A DNA stretch of 64,000 nt from Ruegeria atlantica (GTDB taxonomy: Bacteria; Pseudomonadota; Alphaproteobacteria; Rhodobacterales; Rhodobacteraceae), in assembly GCF_013032505.1 (NCBI RefSeq), contig NZ_WQCG01000009.1, forward strand, positions 110,176 to 174,175, written 5' to 3'. The notes under the pieces are model-generated. The model was not told where the DNA came from. It worked only from the letters and a program-made list of their open reading frames with translations, and did no database searches. The position numbers were made by a program, and so were the translations under genes. Within the stretch, counting starts at the first letter, position 1, and every line of letters begins with the position of its first letter. Positions 41,250-50,300 of this stretch are shown here, piece after piece.

Positions 41250-41699
41250 ATGACATTCTGGCGCCCGCATAACGGTATCCGCGTCAAAGCCATAGGCTTG
41301 CATTGGCGGGAGGACAGGCTCCTCGCTGCCGAAGTTCCGGATGACACCGGCCGTATCAAAGGCGTGCGTCCTTTAGGTGGATCGGTCGAATTCGGCGAAA
41401 CATGGCACGATGCGCTGAAACGTGAGTTCAGGGAAGAGCTTGATGTGGCGATTGAAATCAGTGGACAACCGCTGGTGATCGAGAATCTCTACCAGCACGA
41501 AGGCCATCAGGGGCATGAGGTTATCTTTGTGGCTGATATTCAGTGTCCCGAACTTTTGAACCGGCCGGACGCGCCGATTTCATTTTCAGAAGACGATGGT
41601 CTGAGTTGGACGGCGCGTTGGTTCAGCCTGGACGCTCTGGATATCGGCGGTCCGGAACTTTTCCCAACTGGCTTGAAAGGACGCCTGATTAATCGCTGA
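41250..41699 (+). CDS. NUDIX hydrolase
   Basis: About 149 residues from ATG 41250; in-frame ATGs at 41211 and 41220 lie very close to the ilvD terminator and are less likely. The NUDIX box is clear: GSVEFGETWHDALKREFREE, with E residues for Mg and the REXXEE core. It begins TFWRPHNGIRVKAIGLHWRE. The substrate, a nucleoside diphosphate linked compound, cannot be told. It stands convergent to a sulfotransferase gene. Confidence 0.88.
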   Translation: MTFWRPHNGIRVKAIGLHWREDRLLAAEVPDDTGRIKGVRPLGGSVEFGETWHDALKREFREELDVAIEISGQPLVIENLYQHEGHQGHEVIFVADIQCPELLNRPDAPISFSEDDGLSWTARWFSLDALDIGGPELFPTGLKGRLINR

Positions 41700-41707
41700 C
41701 GCCTTTG

Positions 41708-42526
41708 TCAATCGCCCAGTTTGGCGTGAACCTCGTCCAGATCAATCTCACCAATCGGCATTTTGTTCGCTGGGTTCTCAAAATCGTATTTGAACAGCTC
41801 GAAATCATGCTTGTAGATTTCGTAGACAAGATGCATCGACAGGTCGTCAAAGTAATCCTCGACCGGGTGCGCGCGTTTAGGTCCGTGTCCCTCGGATTCG
41901 TTGAAACGCGGGATCTCGGACAGGTTAACGGCGTGAGGTGTTTCTAGCCGATCAAGGACACTTTGCATGCCTTCATTGAACTGCTCAGTCCAGAAAATCT
42001 GATCGTACTGTCCGCCATTCACGATGAAGGTCGAAACATGCCCGGACATGGCCGACCAGTGGATATCAGGGTCCATCGGACGGCGCCAACGGATCGTATC
42101 GCGCGCAAACAACAAAAACCTGCGAAAGCTGGCGATCTGATCGAACTCACCCTTGCCATCGTCGCCGCCAACTTCGATCCCGTAATTATAGATAAGCGTG
42201 GGCACCAGATTGCCCCGGTACCGCTTGCCGTTGCGCTGAATGCCGCAGATCTTGTCGAAGAACGAGCTTAGAATTCGGGTGTAGGGATTGCGTACGCAAG
42301 TAAAGGCCAAGGACTTGTGATTTCGGACATTTCCCGAGATCTGCTCCTGACTGGGTCCAAACGCCCATTTGTGCATCCCGTCTTTTGCGTCGTGGATATC
42401 ACCATCAAAAAACTGCCCGTGATCGGAATAAAACATGATCTGGCCAATTGTCGAGCAGGCGCATTTCGGCACCACACGGTAAACCATGCTTTCGCTTTCG
42501 GTCATCCATGTACCGGGAAAACCCAT
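41708..42526 (-). CDS. Sulfotransferase family protein (HNK-1/carbohydrate type)
   Basis: 272 residues. The PAPS-binding motifs are visible: the 5'-phosphosulfate loop VVPKCACSTIGQIMF at about 18-32 and the 3'-phosphate motif CVRNPYTRILSSFFDKI at about 77-93. Cys in the first loop instead of Lys-x-Gly is typical of the type-2 carbohydrate sulfotransferases (CACS motif). No signal peptide, so it acts in the cytoplasm or on a lipid-linked glycan. It is divergent from a branching glycosyltransferase (144-bp gap), which suggests sulfation of a surface polysaccharide; this is inference. Confidence 0.85.
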   Translation of the reverse strand: MGFPGTWMTESESMVYRVVPKCACSTIGQIMFYSDHGQFFDGDIHDAKDGMHKWAFGPSQEQISGNVRNHKSLAFTCVRNPYTRILSSFFDKICGIQRNGKRYRGNLVPTLIYNYGIEVGGDDGKGEFDQIASFRRFLLFARDTIRWRRPMDPDIHWSAMSGHVSTFIVNGGQYDQIFWTEQFNEGMQSVLDRLETPHAVNLSEIPRFNESEGHGPKRAHPVEDYFDDLSMHLVYEIYKHDFELFKYDFENPANKMPIGEIDLDEVHAKLGD

Positions 42527-42670
42527 CTGCTGTGCCTCCTTTGCCGATCTGGTCTCAAATATGACGCGCCAGCATTTGAAACCAAAAAACCAAAAATATT
42601 CTGTTTATTCAATCGCTCATCCTAAGTATCACGGTTGCAAATGGGCAGAAACGGAAAACAATAGGCTGAA

Positions 42671-44248
42671 ATGGCAAGAATTGCCTACATATTGCTATGT
42701 CACAAAGACCCTGATGCGATCATCGCACAGGCTGAGCAACTGACCGCCGCCGGGGATTGTATGGCGATCCATTTTGATGCGCGAGCCAGTGCGACAGCCT
42801 ACGCGCGGATCCGCGAGGCCCTGAAAAGCAACCCCAATGTGACCTTTGCAAAAAAGCGCATCAAATGCGGATGGGGGGCATGGTCACTGGTTCAGGCCAC
42901 GCTGAATGCTTTGCAGGCCGCTGTGGATGCGTTTCCTCGTGCCACCCATTTTTACATGGTGTCGGGTGACTGCATGCCGATCAAATCGGCGGAATTCATC
43001 CACGACTTTCTGAACCAACACGATGTGGACTTCATCGAAAGTCACGATTTCCTGGAAAGCAACTGGATCAAGACCGGTATGGTCGAGGATCGTCTGATCT
43101 ATCGGCATTATTTCAACGAACGCACGCAGGCCAAGCTGTTTTATGGCTCTTACAATCTGCAAAAATGGTTCGGTTTGACACGTGAGGTTCCGTCAGACGT
43201 TCAGATCATGATCGGCAGCCAATGGTGGTGCCTGCGCCGCAGGACTATCGAAATGATCCTGGAGTTCCTGAAAAAGCGTCCGGATGTGAAAAGGTTTTTT
43301 TCGACCACATGGATTCCGGACGAGACCTTTTTTCAGACACTGGTCCGCCATCTGATCCCCAAGACCGAGATTGACAATCGCACACCTACTTTCCTGATGT
43401 TCTCGGACTACGGAATGCCGGTGACGTTCTACAACGATCACTATGACTTGCTGCTGGCGCAAGACTATCTGTTCGCTCGCAAGATCAGCCCCGAAGCCTA
43501 CGAACTGAAAGACAGGCTGGGGCAGATGTATGCAACCGAAGGGATGACGTTTCATATCTCGGATGAAGGGCGTAATCTGTACAGCTTTCTGACCGGGCGC
43601 GGTCGGGTCGGGCGACGTTACGCGCAGCGCTTCTGGGAAGCGGGCAACTCGCTGGGCCCCGAACGCGAAGTGTTTCTGATCGTGTCCAAGAAATGGCACG
43701 TCGCCAAGCGGCTGGTGGACCAGATCGTCTCGGAAACCGACATTCCGTGCGTGGAGTACCTGTTCAACGAAGAAGACACTGTCCTGCCCGATCTGGGCGG
43801 CATTGAAACATCTCTGGCTAAGCGCACGCGGCACAGGCGCGCGGTGGCGCGCATGCTGTTTGAAAGCTTTGACTCCGGTAAGTTGGTCCTGTGCGTGGAT
43901 CCCGCAAATCTAGATATCATTCGGGATTTCTGTTCGGTTCAGGCCCGCAGCCATATCCTGGAGATCGAGTGCGAGTATTCCGACGATTATTTAATCGGGC
44001 ACGCGCGCCGTGTGGGTCTGGCAGGGGAAAACAGCCCTCGGGAAACCGTGGCCCGTCTGATCCCTACGCTGCGCAGTTCGCTGGCGCACGAATCCGAACT
44101 GATCCGGGAGGCAGAGTTCGACGGTTACCTGCGCATTCGTGAAACCAGCGCGCGCATTGAGAATGAGACCGCCATTGCCGAGTTTCTAGGGGTGACGCTG
44201 GACAAGGCGCAAGCCATCATGAGCCTTGATTATCTTTTTGCAGATTAA
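42671..44248 (+). CDS. GT14-like (core-2/I-branching) glycosyltransferase with DUF5928 C-terminal domain
   Basis: 525 residues. The N-terminal 290 residues match the core-2/I-branching N-acetylglucosaminyltransferase fold: RIAYILLCHKDPDAIIAQAE, ATHFYMVSGDCMPIKSAEFI, IMIGSQWWCLRRRTIEMILE and FSTTWIPDETFFQTLVRHL. The C-terminal 220 residues (REVFLIVSKKWHVAKRLVDQ onward) look like the DUF5928 extension found in roseobacters. It likely adds a branch sugar to a surface or exopolysaccharide. Lacks a signal peptide and transmembrane helix. The neighbouring divergent sulfotransferase is the probable partner. Confidence 0.88.
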   Translation: MARIAYILLCHKDPDAIIAQAEQLTAAGDCMAIHFDARASATAYARIREALKSNPNVTFAKKRIKCGWGAWSLVQATLNALQAAVDAFPRATHFYMVSGDCMPIKSAEFIHDFLNQHDVDFIESHDFLESNWIKTGMVEDRLIYRHYFNERTQAKLFYGSYNLQKWFGLTREVPSDVQIMIGSQWWCLRRRTIEMILEFLKKRPDVKRFFSTTWIPDETFFQTLVRHLIPKTEIDNRTPTFLMFSDYGMPVTFYNDHYDLLLAQDYLFARKISPEAYELKDRLGQMYATEGMTFHISDEGRNLYSFLTGRGRVGRRYAQRFWEAGNSLGPEREVFLIVSKKWHVAKRLVDQIVSETDIPCVEYLFNEEDTVLPDLGGIETSLAKRTRHRRAVARMLFESFDSGKLVLCVDPANLDIIRDFCSVQARSHILEIECEYSDDYLIGHARRVGLAGENSPRETVARLIPTLRSSLAHESELIREAEFDGYLRIRETSARIENETAIAEFLGVTLDKAQAIMSLDYLFAD

Positions 44249-44282
44249 CCGGCGACGCACCAACACGCCGCCGGTAAATAGT

Positions 44283-45794
44283 TCAGATGTCAAACTTGAC
44301 GCCCTGTGCCAAAGGCAGCTCGGCTGAGTAGTTCACCGTATTGGTCTGACGTCGCATATAGGCTTTCCACGCGTCCGAGCCGCTTTCCCGCCCACCGCCG
44401 GTTTCCTTTTCACCACCGAAGGCACCGCCGATCTCGGCACCCGAGGGGCCGATATTTACGTTGGCGATACCGCAATCCGACCCGGCTGCAGTCAGGAACT
44501 GCTCGGCCTCGCGCATGTTCAGGGTGAACACGCAAGACGACAGCCCTTGCGGCACGTCATTCTGGATATCCAGCGCATCGTTGAAATCGTCATAGCCCAT
44601 GACATACAGGATCGGTGCAAACGTTTCGGTTTTCACCACCGCAGTCTGGCCGGGCATTTCGACAATGGCAGGCTCCATATAGACGCCGTCAGGTACCCCT
44701 TCGGTCACACGACGACCACCGTGCACGGTTCCGCCTTCCGCTTTGGCGGCCTCCAGCGCTGCGGTCATTGCCGCGCCCGAGGCTTCGTCGACCAACGGGC
44801 CGACCAACGTTCCCTCGGTCAGCGGGTTGCCGATGGGCAAGCCTGCATAGGCTTTTTTCAGACGGCCCACCAATTCTTCGCGGATCGAGTTATGTACGAT
44901 CAGGCGGCGCAGCGTGGTGCAGCGCTGACCAGCCGTGCCGACAGCAGAGAACACAATCGCGCGGACAGCCATTTCCAGATCGGCCGAAGGGCCAACGATC
45001 ATTGCGTTGTTGCCGCCCAGTTCCAGAATGCACTTGCCAAAGCGCTGCGCCACGATAGGCGCAACTGCGCGGCCCATGCGCGTGGAACCCGTGGCAGAGA
45101 TGACCGGAACATCTTCGCTGGCCACCAGAGCTTCGCCCAGCGCCGCACCGCCGATCAGGGTCTGCAACAAGTTGTCCGGCGCATCACCAAACCGTGCCAG
45201 CGCACGTTCAAAAATCTTCTGGCACGCCATCGCGGTCAGCGGGGACTTCTCGGACGGTTTCCAAATCACCGAGTCACCGCACACCAACGCAATAGCGGCG
45301 TTCCACGACCACACAGCAACAGGGAAGTTGAAGGCCGAAATCACCCCTACCGGGCCTGCCGGGTGCCATGTTTCCATCATCCGGTGACCAGGGCGTTCGG
45401 ACGCAATGGTCAGACCATACAATTGGCGTGAAAGACCCACGGCAAAGTCGCAGATATCGATCATCTCTTGCACTTCACCCAGGCCTTCGGATGTGATCTT
45501 ACCGGCTTCCCAGCTTACCAGAGCGCCCAGATCGTCTTTTGCTGCGCGCAATTCCTCACCCAGCAATCGGATCAGTTCACCGCGGCGCGGGGCCGGGACT
45601 GTTCGCCACGCTTTGAAGGCCGCCTTTGACCGGGCAAAGATGGCACCCATGTCCGCTACCGGGGTTTCATGCACCTCTGCCAGCAGACTGCCATCAATCG
45701 GTGAAGTGACCTTAAGTGTGCCGCCCGACAGTTCGGCCTCGGTCAGATCCAGATTTGCGAGGGTGGTTTGGGATGTCATCACGATGTCTTTCAT
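44283..45794 (-). CDS. Aldehyde dehydrogenase, probable L-aminoadipate-semialdehyde dehydrogenase (AmaB/ALDH7 type)
   Basis: 503 residues from the ATG at 45794; an ATG at 45779 is also possible. The nucleotide-binding AFNFPVAVWSWNAAIALVCG, the base region GKCILELGGNNAMIVGPSAD and the catalytic Cys in VGTAGQRCTTLRRLIVHNSI are those of the antiquitin-like ALDH7 group. IGGAFGGEKETGGGRESGSD is the C-terminal signature. It oxidises 2-aminoadipate 6-semialdehyde (or the cyclic piperideine form) to 2-aminoadipate. It follows a saccharopine dehydrogenase gene by 3 bp, which strongly supports a lysine-degradation role. Confidence 0.9.
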   Translation of the reverse strand: MKDIVMTSQTTLANLDLTEAELSGGTLKVTSPIDGSLLAEVHETPVADMGAIFARSKAAFKAWRTVPAPRRGELIRLLGEELRAAKDDLGALVSWEAGKITSEGLGEVQEMIDICDFAVGLSRQLYGLTIASERPGHRMMETWHPAGPVGVISAFNFPVAVWSWNAAIALVCGDSVIWKPSEKSPLTAMACQKIFERALARFGDAPDNLLQTLIGGAALGEALVASEDVPVISATGSTRMGRAVAPIVAQRFGKCILELGGNNAMIVGPSADLEMAVRAIVFSAVGTAGQRCTTLRRLIVHNSIREELVGRLKKAYAGLPIGNPLTEGTLVGPLVDEASGAAMTAALEAAKAEGGTVHGGRRVTEGVPDGVYMEPAIVEMPGQTAVVKTETFAPILYVMGYDDFNDALDIQNDVPQGLSSCVFTLNMREAEQFLTAAGSDCGIANVNIGPSGAEIGGAFGGEKETGGGRESGSDAWKAYMRRQTNTVNYSAELPLAQGVKFDI

Positions 45795-45797
45795 ATC

Positions 45798-46904
45798 TCA
45801 GGCCGCCTTGTTCTGTTCGGTTACGTCGCCGGCGCGGTAAAGCCGGCCAAATTCGGTATTGAGGAAATCGGCAAGCTTCACCTGCTCTTGCCGGACAAAG
45901 CCTTTCGCGGGCAAAGCACCCGTCCGCATCAGATCAACCACACCCAGAACGCCTGCGGCTGTGGTGACCTGAATTGCGCTCCAGACCTGTCCGTTGATCG
46001 TGCGGGCAAAGCTTTTGTTGATCAGGGACTTCTCGCGCAGCGCGCCGTCGATCATGCCTTTTGCAGTGCAATAGACCAGCACCACATCCTGATCCGTGCG
46101 CGGGAGCGCAGTTTCAAAAATGTCCTTCAACAGATCGCGGCGGTGCTCCAGACCAAGGTCCTTGAGAAGCAGTTTGAGTATGTCGCAATGACCCGGATAC
46201 CGGATCGAACGGTAAGACACCGCCCGCGCCTTGCCGTCCAGCGTTTCGGGTAAGGTGCCCAAGCCACCGGACGTGTTGAAGCATTCGTATTCCACCCCGT
46301 CATGACCAAGCAGTTCGTAGTCTTCCAGCGGAGCGGTCTTGACCCTTTCACCGTTTACGATGGCATCGCAGGGATTGCAGTATTCGTTGATCAAACCATC
46401 CGTCGACCAGGTCAGATTGTATTTCAACGCATTGGTCGGATAGAGCGGCAGCGCCCCCACCCGCATATGCAGGCTGTCGATTTCATCGAACTCTGCTGCC
46501 AGTGATGCCCCTGCGATGCCAACAAAACCCGGCGCCAGGCCACATTGCGGCATGAATGCCGTTTCACTGTCCTGCGCCAGTTCGCGCACGGCATTGGTGG
46601 CCGCGACATCTTCGGTCAGGTCAAAGTAATGCGCTCCAGCGGTCTTGGCCGCCTTGGCAATCTTGGGCGTCAGAAAGAACGGGGCGGCCGAGATCACGGC
46701 ATCGAACCCGGTCAGCCCTTGGGCAAGTTGGGCATCATCATCCACATCGATCTGACGAGTCGAAACGCCCTGCTTATTCAGCGCCGACAACGCGGCCAAA
46801 TCCCGATCCGCCACCGTGACCGAGTAGTTGGCCGATGACTTCAGCAGGGTCGCGATCATCTGACCGATCTTGCCTGCTCCGATGACACAAATGTTCCAGC
46901 TCAA
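45798..46904 (-). CDS. Saccharopine dehydrogenase (L-glutamate-forming type)
   Basis: 368 residues starting with TTG 46904, with GAGGAG 7 nt before it. The Rossmann start NICVIGAGKIGQMIATLL and the family stretches NKQGVSTRQIDVDDDAQLAQ, ISAAPFFLTPKIAKAAKTAG and PQCGLAPGFVGIAGASLAAE match the LYS9/SDH group. YRSIRYPGHCDILKLLLKDL is also typical. It splits saccharopine to glutamate and aminoadipate semialdehyde, the substrate of the next enzyme. No lysine-2-oxoglutarate reductase lies in the window, so saccharopine must come from a gene elsewhere. Confidence 0.9.
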   Translation of the reverse strand: MSWNICVIGAGKIGQMIATLLKSSANYSVTVADRDLAALSALNKQGVSTRQIDVDDDAQLAQGLTGFDAVISAAPFFLTPKIAKAAKTAGAHYFDLTEDVAATNAVRELAQDSETAFMPQCGLAPGFVGIAGASLAAEFDEIDSLHMRVGALPLYPTNALKYNLTWSTDGLINEYCNPCDAIVNGERVKTAPLEDYELLGHDGVEYECFNTSGGLGTLPETLDGKARAVSYRSIRYPGHCDILKLLLKDLGLEHRRDLLKDIFETALPRTDQDVVLVYCTAKGMIDGALREKSLINKSFARTINGQVWSAIQVTTAAGVLGVVDLMRTGALPAKGFVRQEQVKLADFLNTEFGRLYRAGDVTEQNKAA

Positions 46905-47322
46905 AACGCGCCTCCTCTTTCGTTTTAGAAAGTATGAGGTCGCGTCTGTCCGAAAAGCAGGGGCAATCTTGACGAAATCGATGTTAGACTCGTCGTAATG
47001 ATGGCTTTTCTGTCATTTTGTCAACTGATCCTTAGACCGTCCTATTTTTGCAGGTCGATGAACTATGCGACCACCCTTTGGCGGCAACACCATTGACCAA
47101 GCTAACAACGTCAGTGATTTTTATATTCAAATATTATACAGTACGCTCAATTGGGCCATTTTGTTCGCGCATATCAATGTGTTCAAGCGGCCCGCCCAGC
47201 GCAGGAAATTACGTCAGACCGGTCTTATCATTCCATTTGACTGATGGGTGCCTGCGCCACGACCAAGACAATGCGTTGGGTTTTTGACAGTTTTCACGGC
47301 GAAGTTCAGGGGGGGACAAGGC
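46905..47322. other. Intergenic region before the giant thiol enzyme gene
   Basis: 418 bp between divergent genes. The centre is AT-rich (TTTTTATATTCAAATATTAT at about 47117-47136), unlike the flanks, and should hold the promoter of the 47323 gene, but no clean -35/-10 pair is visible. A long 5' leader may exist. Very short upstream codons in frame from 47248 lack a ribosome binding site. No tRNA or small RNA is recognisable. Confidence 0.5.
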
Positions 47323-50300
47323 GTGCCTAAAGATCCAATTGAAAGCTCTAAATCATTCAACCCAACCCATGAAGATCTGAAATTGATAGACGAAGTCCTG
47401 CCAGCGCAGGATCCATCGGTTATTCATTCGAAATTCGAGTTTTACGAAGTATCCGAAGAAACAATTTTGCCTTCTCGGGGGATGTTCGTGGTTCTTAGCG
47501 GTCTGGTCCAGCTAAGGCAGGACAAAGCGGTTCTGGCGACAGCAGACACTGGGGATTATTTTTATGAAGAACATCTTGAAATAGAAGACATTCCCGTCAG
47601 CCTGCAGGCTCTGGCCACTCCGGGCACCAGGTTGGCCTATCTGTCCGTACATCAGTGGAAAGCAATCCCGGAAAAGATCAAGGATGCCTGCAAAGATACG
47701 CTGTTCGGCGATTTGGTCAGTGTGCATCTGAAGAACTATCAACAACCGATCAATTGCTGCAGCGTGACTGCTGCAGCCCTTAGCATGTCAGCGCTTGGAT
47801 TCAGCTACGAAGTCAACGACATCTTTCGCGAATGCGGCTTGCCAACGTCGTTTGTCGTAAACGACGGAATATCGCTGGGCGAACTTTTTGATGTCGCCTG
47901 CACATTCATCCACACGCAGGACCTGCGCGATGTCATTCAGGTTCAGGCCTATTTCATGGATGAGGCCACGACATCCGTGGATCTGTTGCTTGAGGCAATA
48001 GACGAATCCAATCGGCTGGGTGGAAAGAACGATATCCTTGTGGCGAACTTTCAAGTCGGTGTCGCACATGGCAAGGAAAACATGCCGGGTGGCCATTTTG
48101 CCATCATCGCAAAGTGCAACCCAAGCACCGGCCTTGTGCATATGATGGACGTTCACCCGGAAAAGTACGGCAAGCTATGGGTGACAACCATCGATCGGTT
48201 GTGGGCCGGGATGACGGACCGGGACGGGACCTCGATGCGATCACGGGGGATGTTGCGGTTCTCAGCACGGGACGCTGTCAAAACGTACCTGCAAACTTTG
48301 AAGCAAGACTGCAATTACGTCGACAGTACGGAATACCTGGCCAAGGACCCCAAAAGGCGGCGCAACCTGTTCAGGCGGGCCAGCCCGAACATGAATTCGA
48401 TGGGCGTACTTGCTGAAAGCCTAGCCATCCTTGGGGATGAACAGGTCGACGAAGACAAACTGCTGAGGGCGACGCAAACCGATTTGGCCGAAGCGCTTAG
48501 CCGTGTGTCGACAGCCCACGAAATGCACGCGATGGCGCAGCGCTACCTCAGTCAGGAACCGGACGTGCATCTGGGCAGCACTTTCCGCAGCTACGCCAAT
48601 CGTTCGGACAAAAGCGTCAGTTCACCCGAAGACTGGTTCCACCACCAATTGCAAAGTCTGAACGAACACAAAGATCTTCGTCATCTGATGATCAATATTG
48701 ATTTCAATAAGGTCCTGGGATCTGAGGTCATTCGCCCCCCTAAGAATGCGTACCGTGAAACGGCTCTGTTAGAAGAATTCTGGTGCCTGTGTATCGCGTA
48801 CAAAGAAGCAACCGATATGGTGACGGTTGTGGACATGAGCCCCGCGACCTCACAGGTTTGGCAAGCGCCGCGCGGGCATTTGTTCCGCGGTCTTCGGGAC
48901 CTTAACGACCCCGCCTTGTTGGTGATCGAAAAACATGATCCGCCCGAAGATCCCAGCGATGTAGACCAGATCGTCAAAAACAATCCACTTGTTCTGTTTT
49001 ATGCTGACGAAGACCCCTGGTCCTACATGCTGAGCAGCATTCTGGCCAACATAGGCATCACCGACATAAAACTGATTGATGTTGAGGGGCATGGCGCAAA
49101 TGTCATGAAAATGCGCCGGCAACTGATCGCTCGGACCGGCAAGGAAACTGTTCCGTATCTGTTTTTCAATGGCGTTTGTCTGGGCCGGCGAAACGACATT
49201 GTGGACAGTATCCTGAAAGGTGAGTTTCAAAGGGAAGTGCAAAAAGCGGGGCTGCCGGTTCTGTTGCGTCATGAATCCCCCAGTCTGGACAAGAACATCT
49301 TTGGCTATCCCAAAGGCGGCCTGACCGATGCGCCCAGCGAAAAGCGCAACGTATTGCTGTGTGCCTGCGGGTCATCGGCAGCAGACAAGGTGCCGCAATT
49401 GATAAAGAAAATCACCGATGCCGGTCACAATGTGAAACTGATCCCTTCTGTGTCTGCAGAAAAGTTCTTTCGCGATATTGAGATCGAAGCGGATGTCGAG
49501 ATTGAAAGGGGATATGAGCCCGAAAAGGTCGAGGACTACATCTCGCACAACGATTACTACCGCGACGATGACGAATGGAACTTCCGCTATACCAAGTTCG
49601 GCATGCCTCTGCGCGCGTCGCACCTTGCGTTATGTGACTGGGCCGATTGCGTGATCGTGGCACCCGTGACCTGCAACACGATGGGTAAGATCGCCAACGG
49701 GATTGCCGACAACCTGCTGACCTCGGTCTTTGTGGCCTGGCAGTACCGGAACAAACCGGCGATCCTTTGCCCGGCGTGTAACACCAATATGTGGAACAAT
49801 GTCACGACCCAAAGGAATGTCGAGAAACTGCGCGATCTGGGTGTTGATCTGGTCGGTCCCCGCAAAGGACGGCTATCAAATGGCATGATGGGGATAGGCA
49901 TGATGGCGACCCCGGACCAGATCATGGAAGTTCTGGACGAAGCTTTTGAGGAACTGGCCGATCAGGAACACAATATCTGCAAATGGGCGCAAGAAGCCGC
50001 CGCATCGGATGAGTTCGCGCAGTGGCGCCGTGTTTTCGACGCGATCGAAAGCGGTATGGCCGGGATCGACATTGTGGATGAGCACAATGGCGATACGTTG
50101 CTGCATTTCGCTGCTGGCGGCGAAGGTGAGTTGCATGAAAACGGAAAGGACTTGGGCAAACCTGACATTGAGGCCGCACAAGAACTGATAAGGCGCGGCA
50201 TCAATGTGAACGCAACCAACGACCACGGGTTTACCAGCCTGCATGTGGCGGTGATGAACAACTCGGTTGAAATGGTCAAAACCCTGCTGGCTGCAGATGG

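Noticed and set aside
47248..47322. Upstream ATG extension of the thiol fusion protein
   Set aside because: The extra 25 residues lack a ribosome binding site and look unlike the rest; the GTG at 47323 has a purine-rich stretch before it. Not excluded completely.
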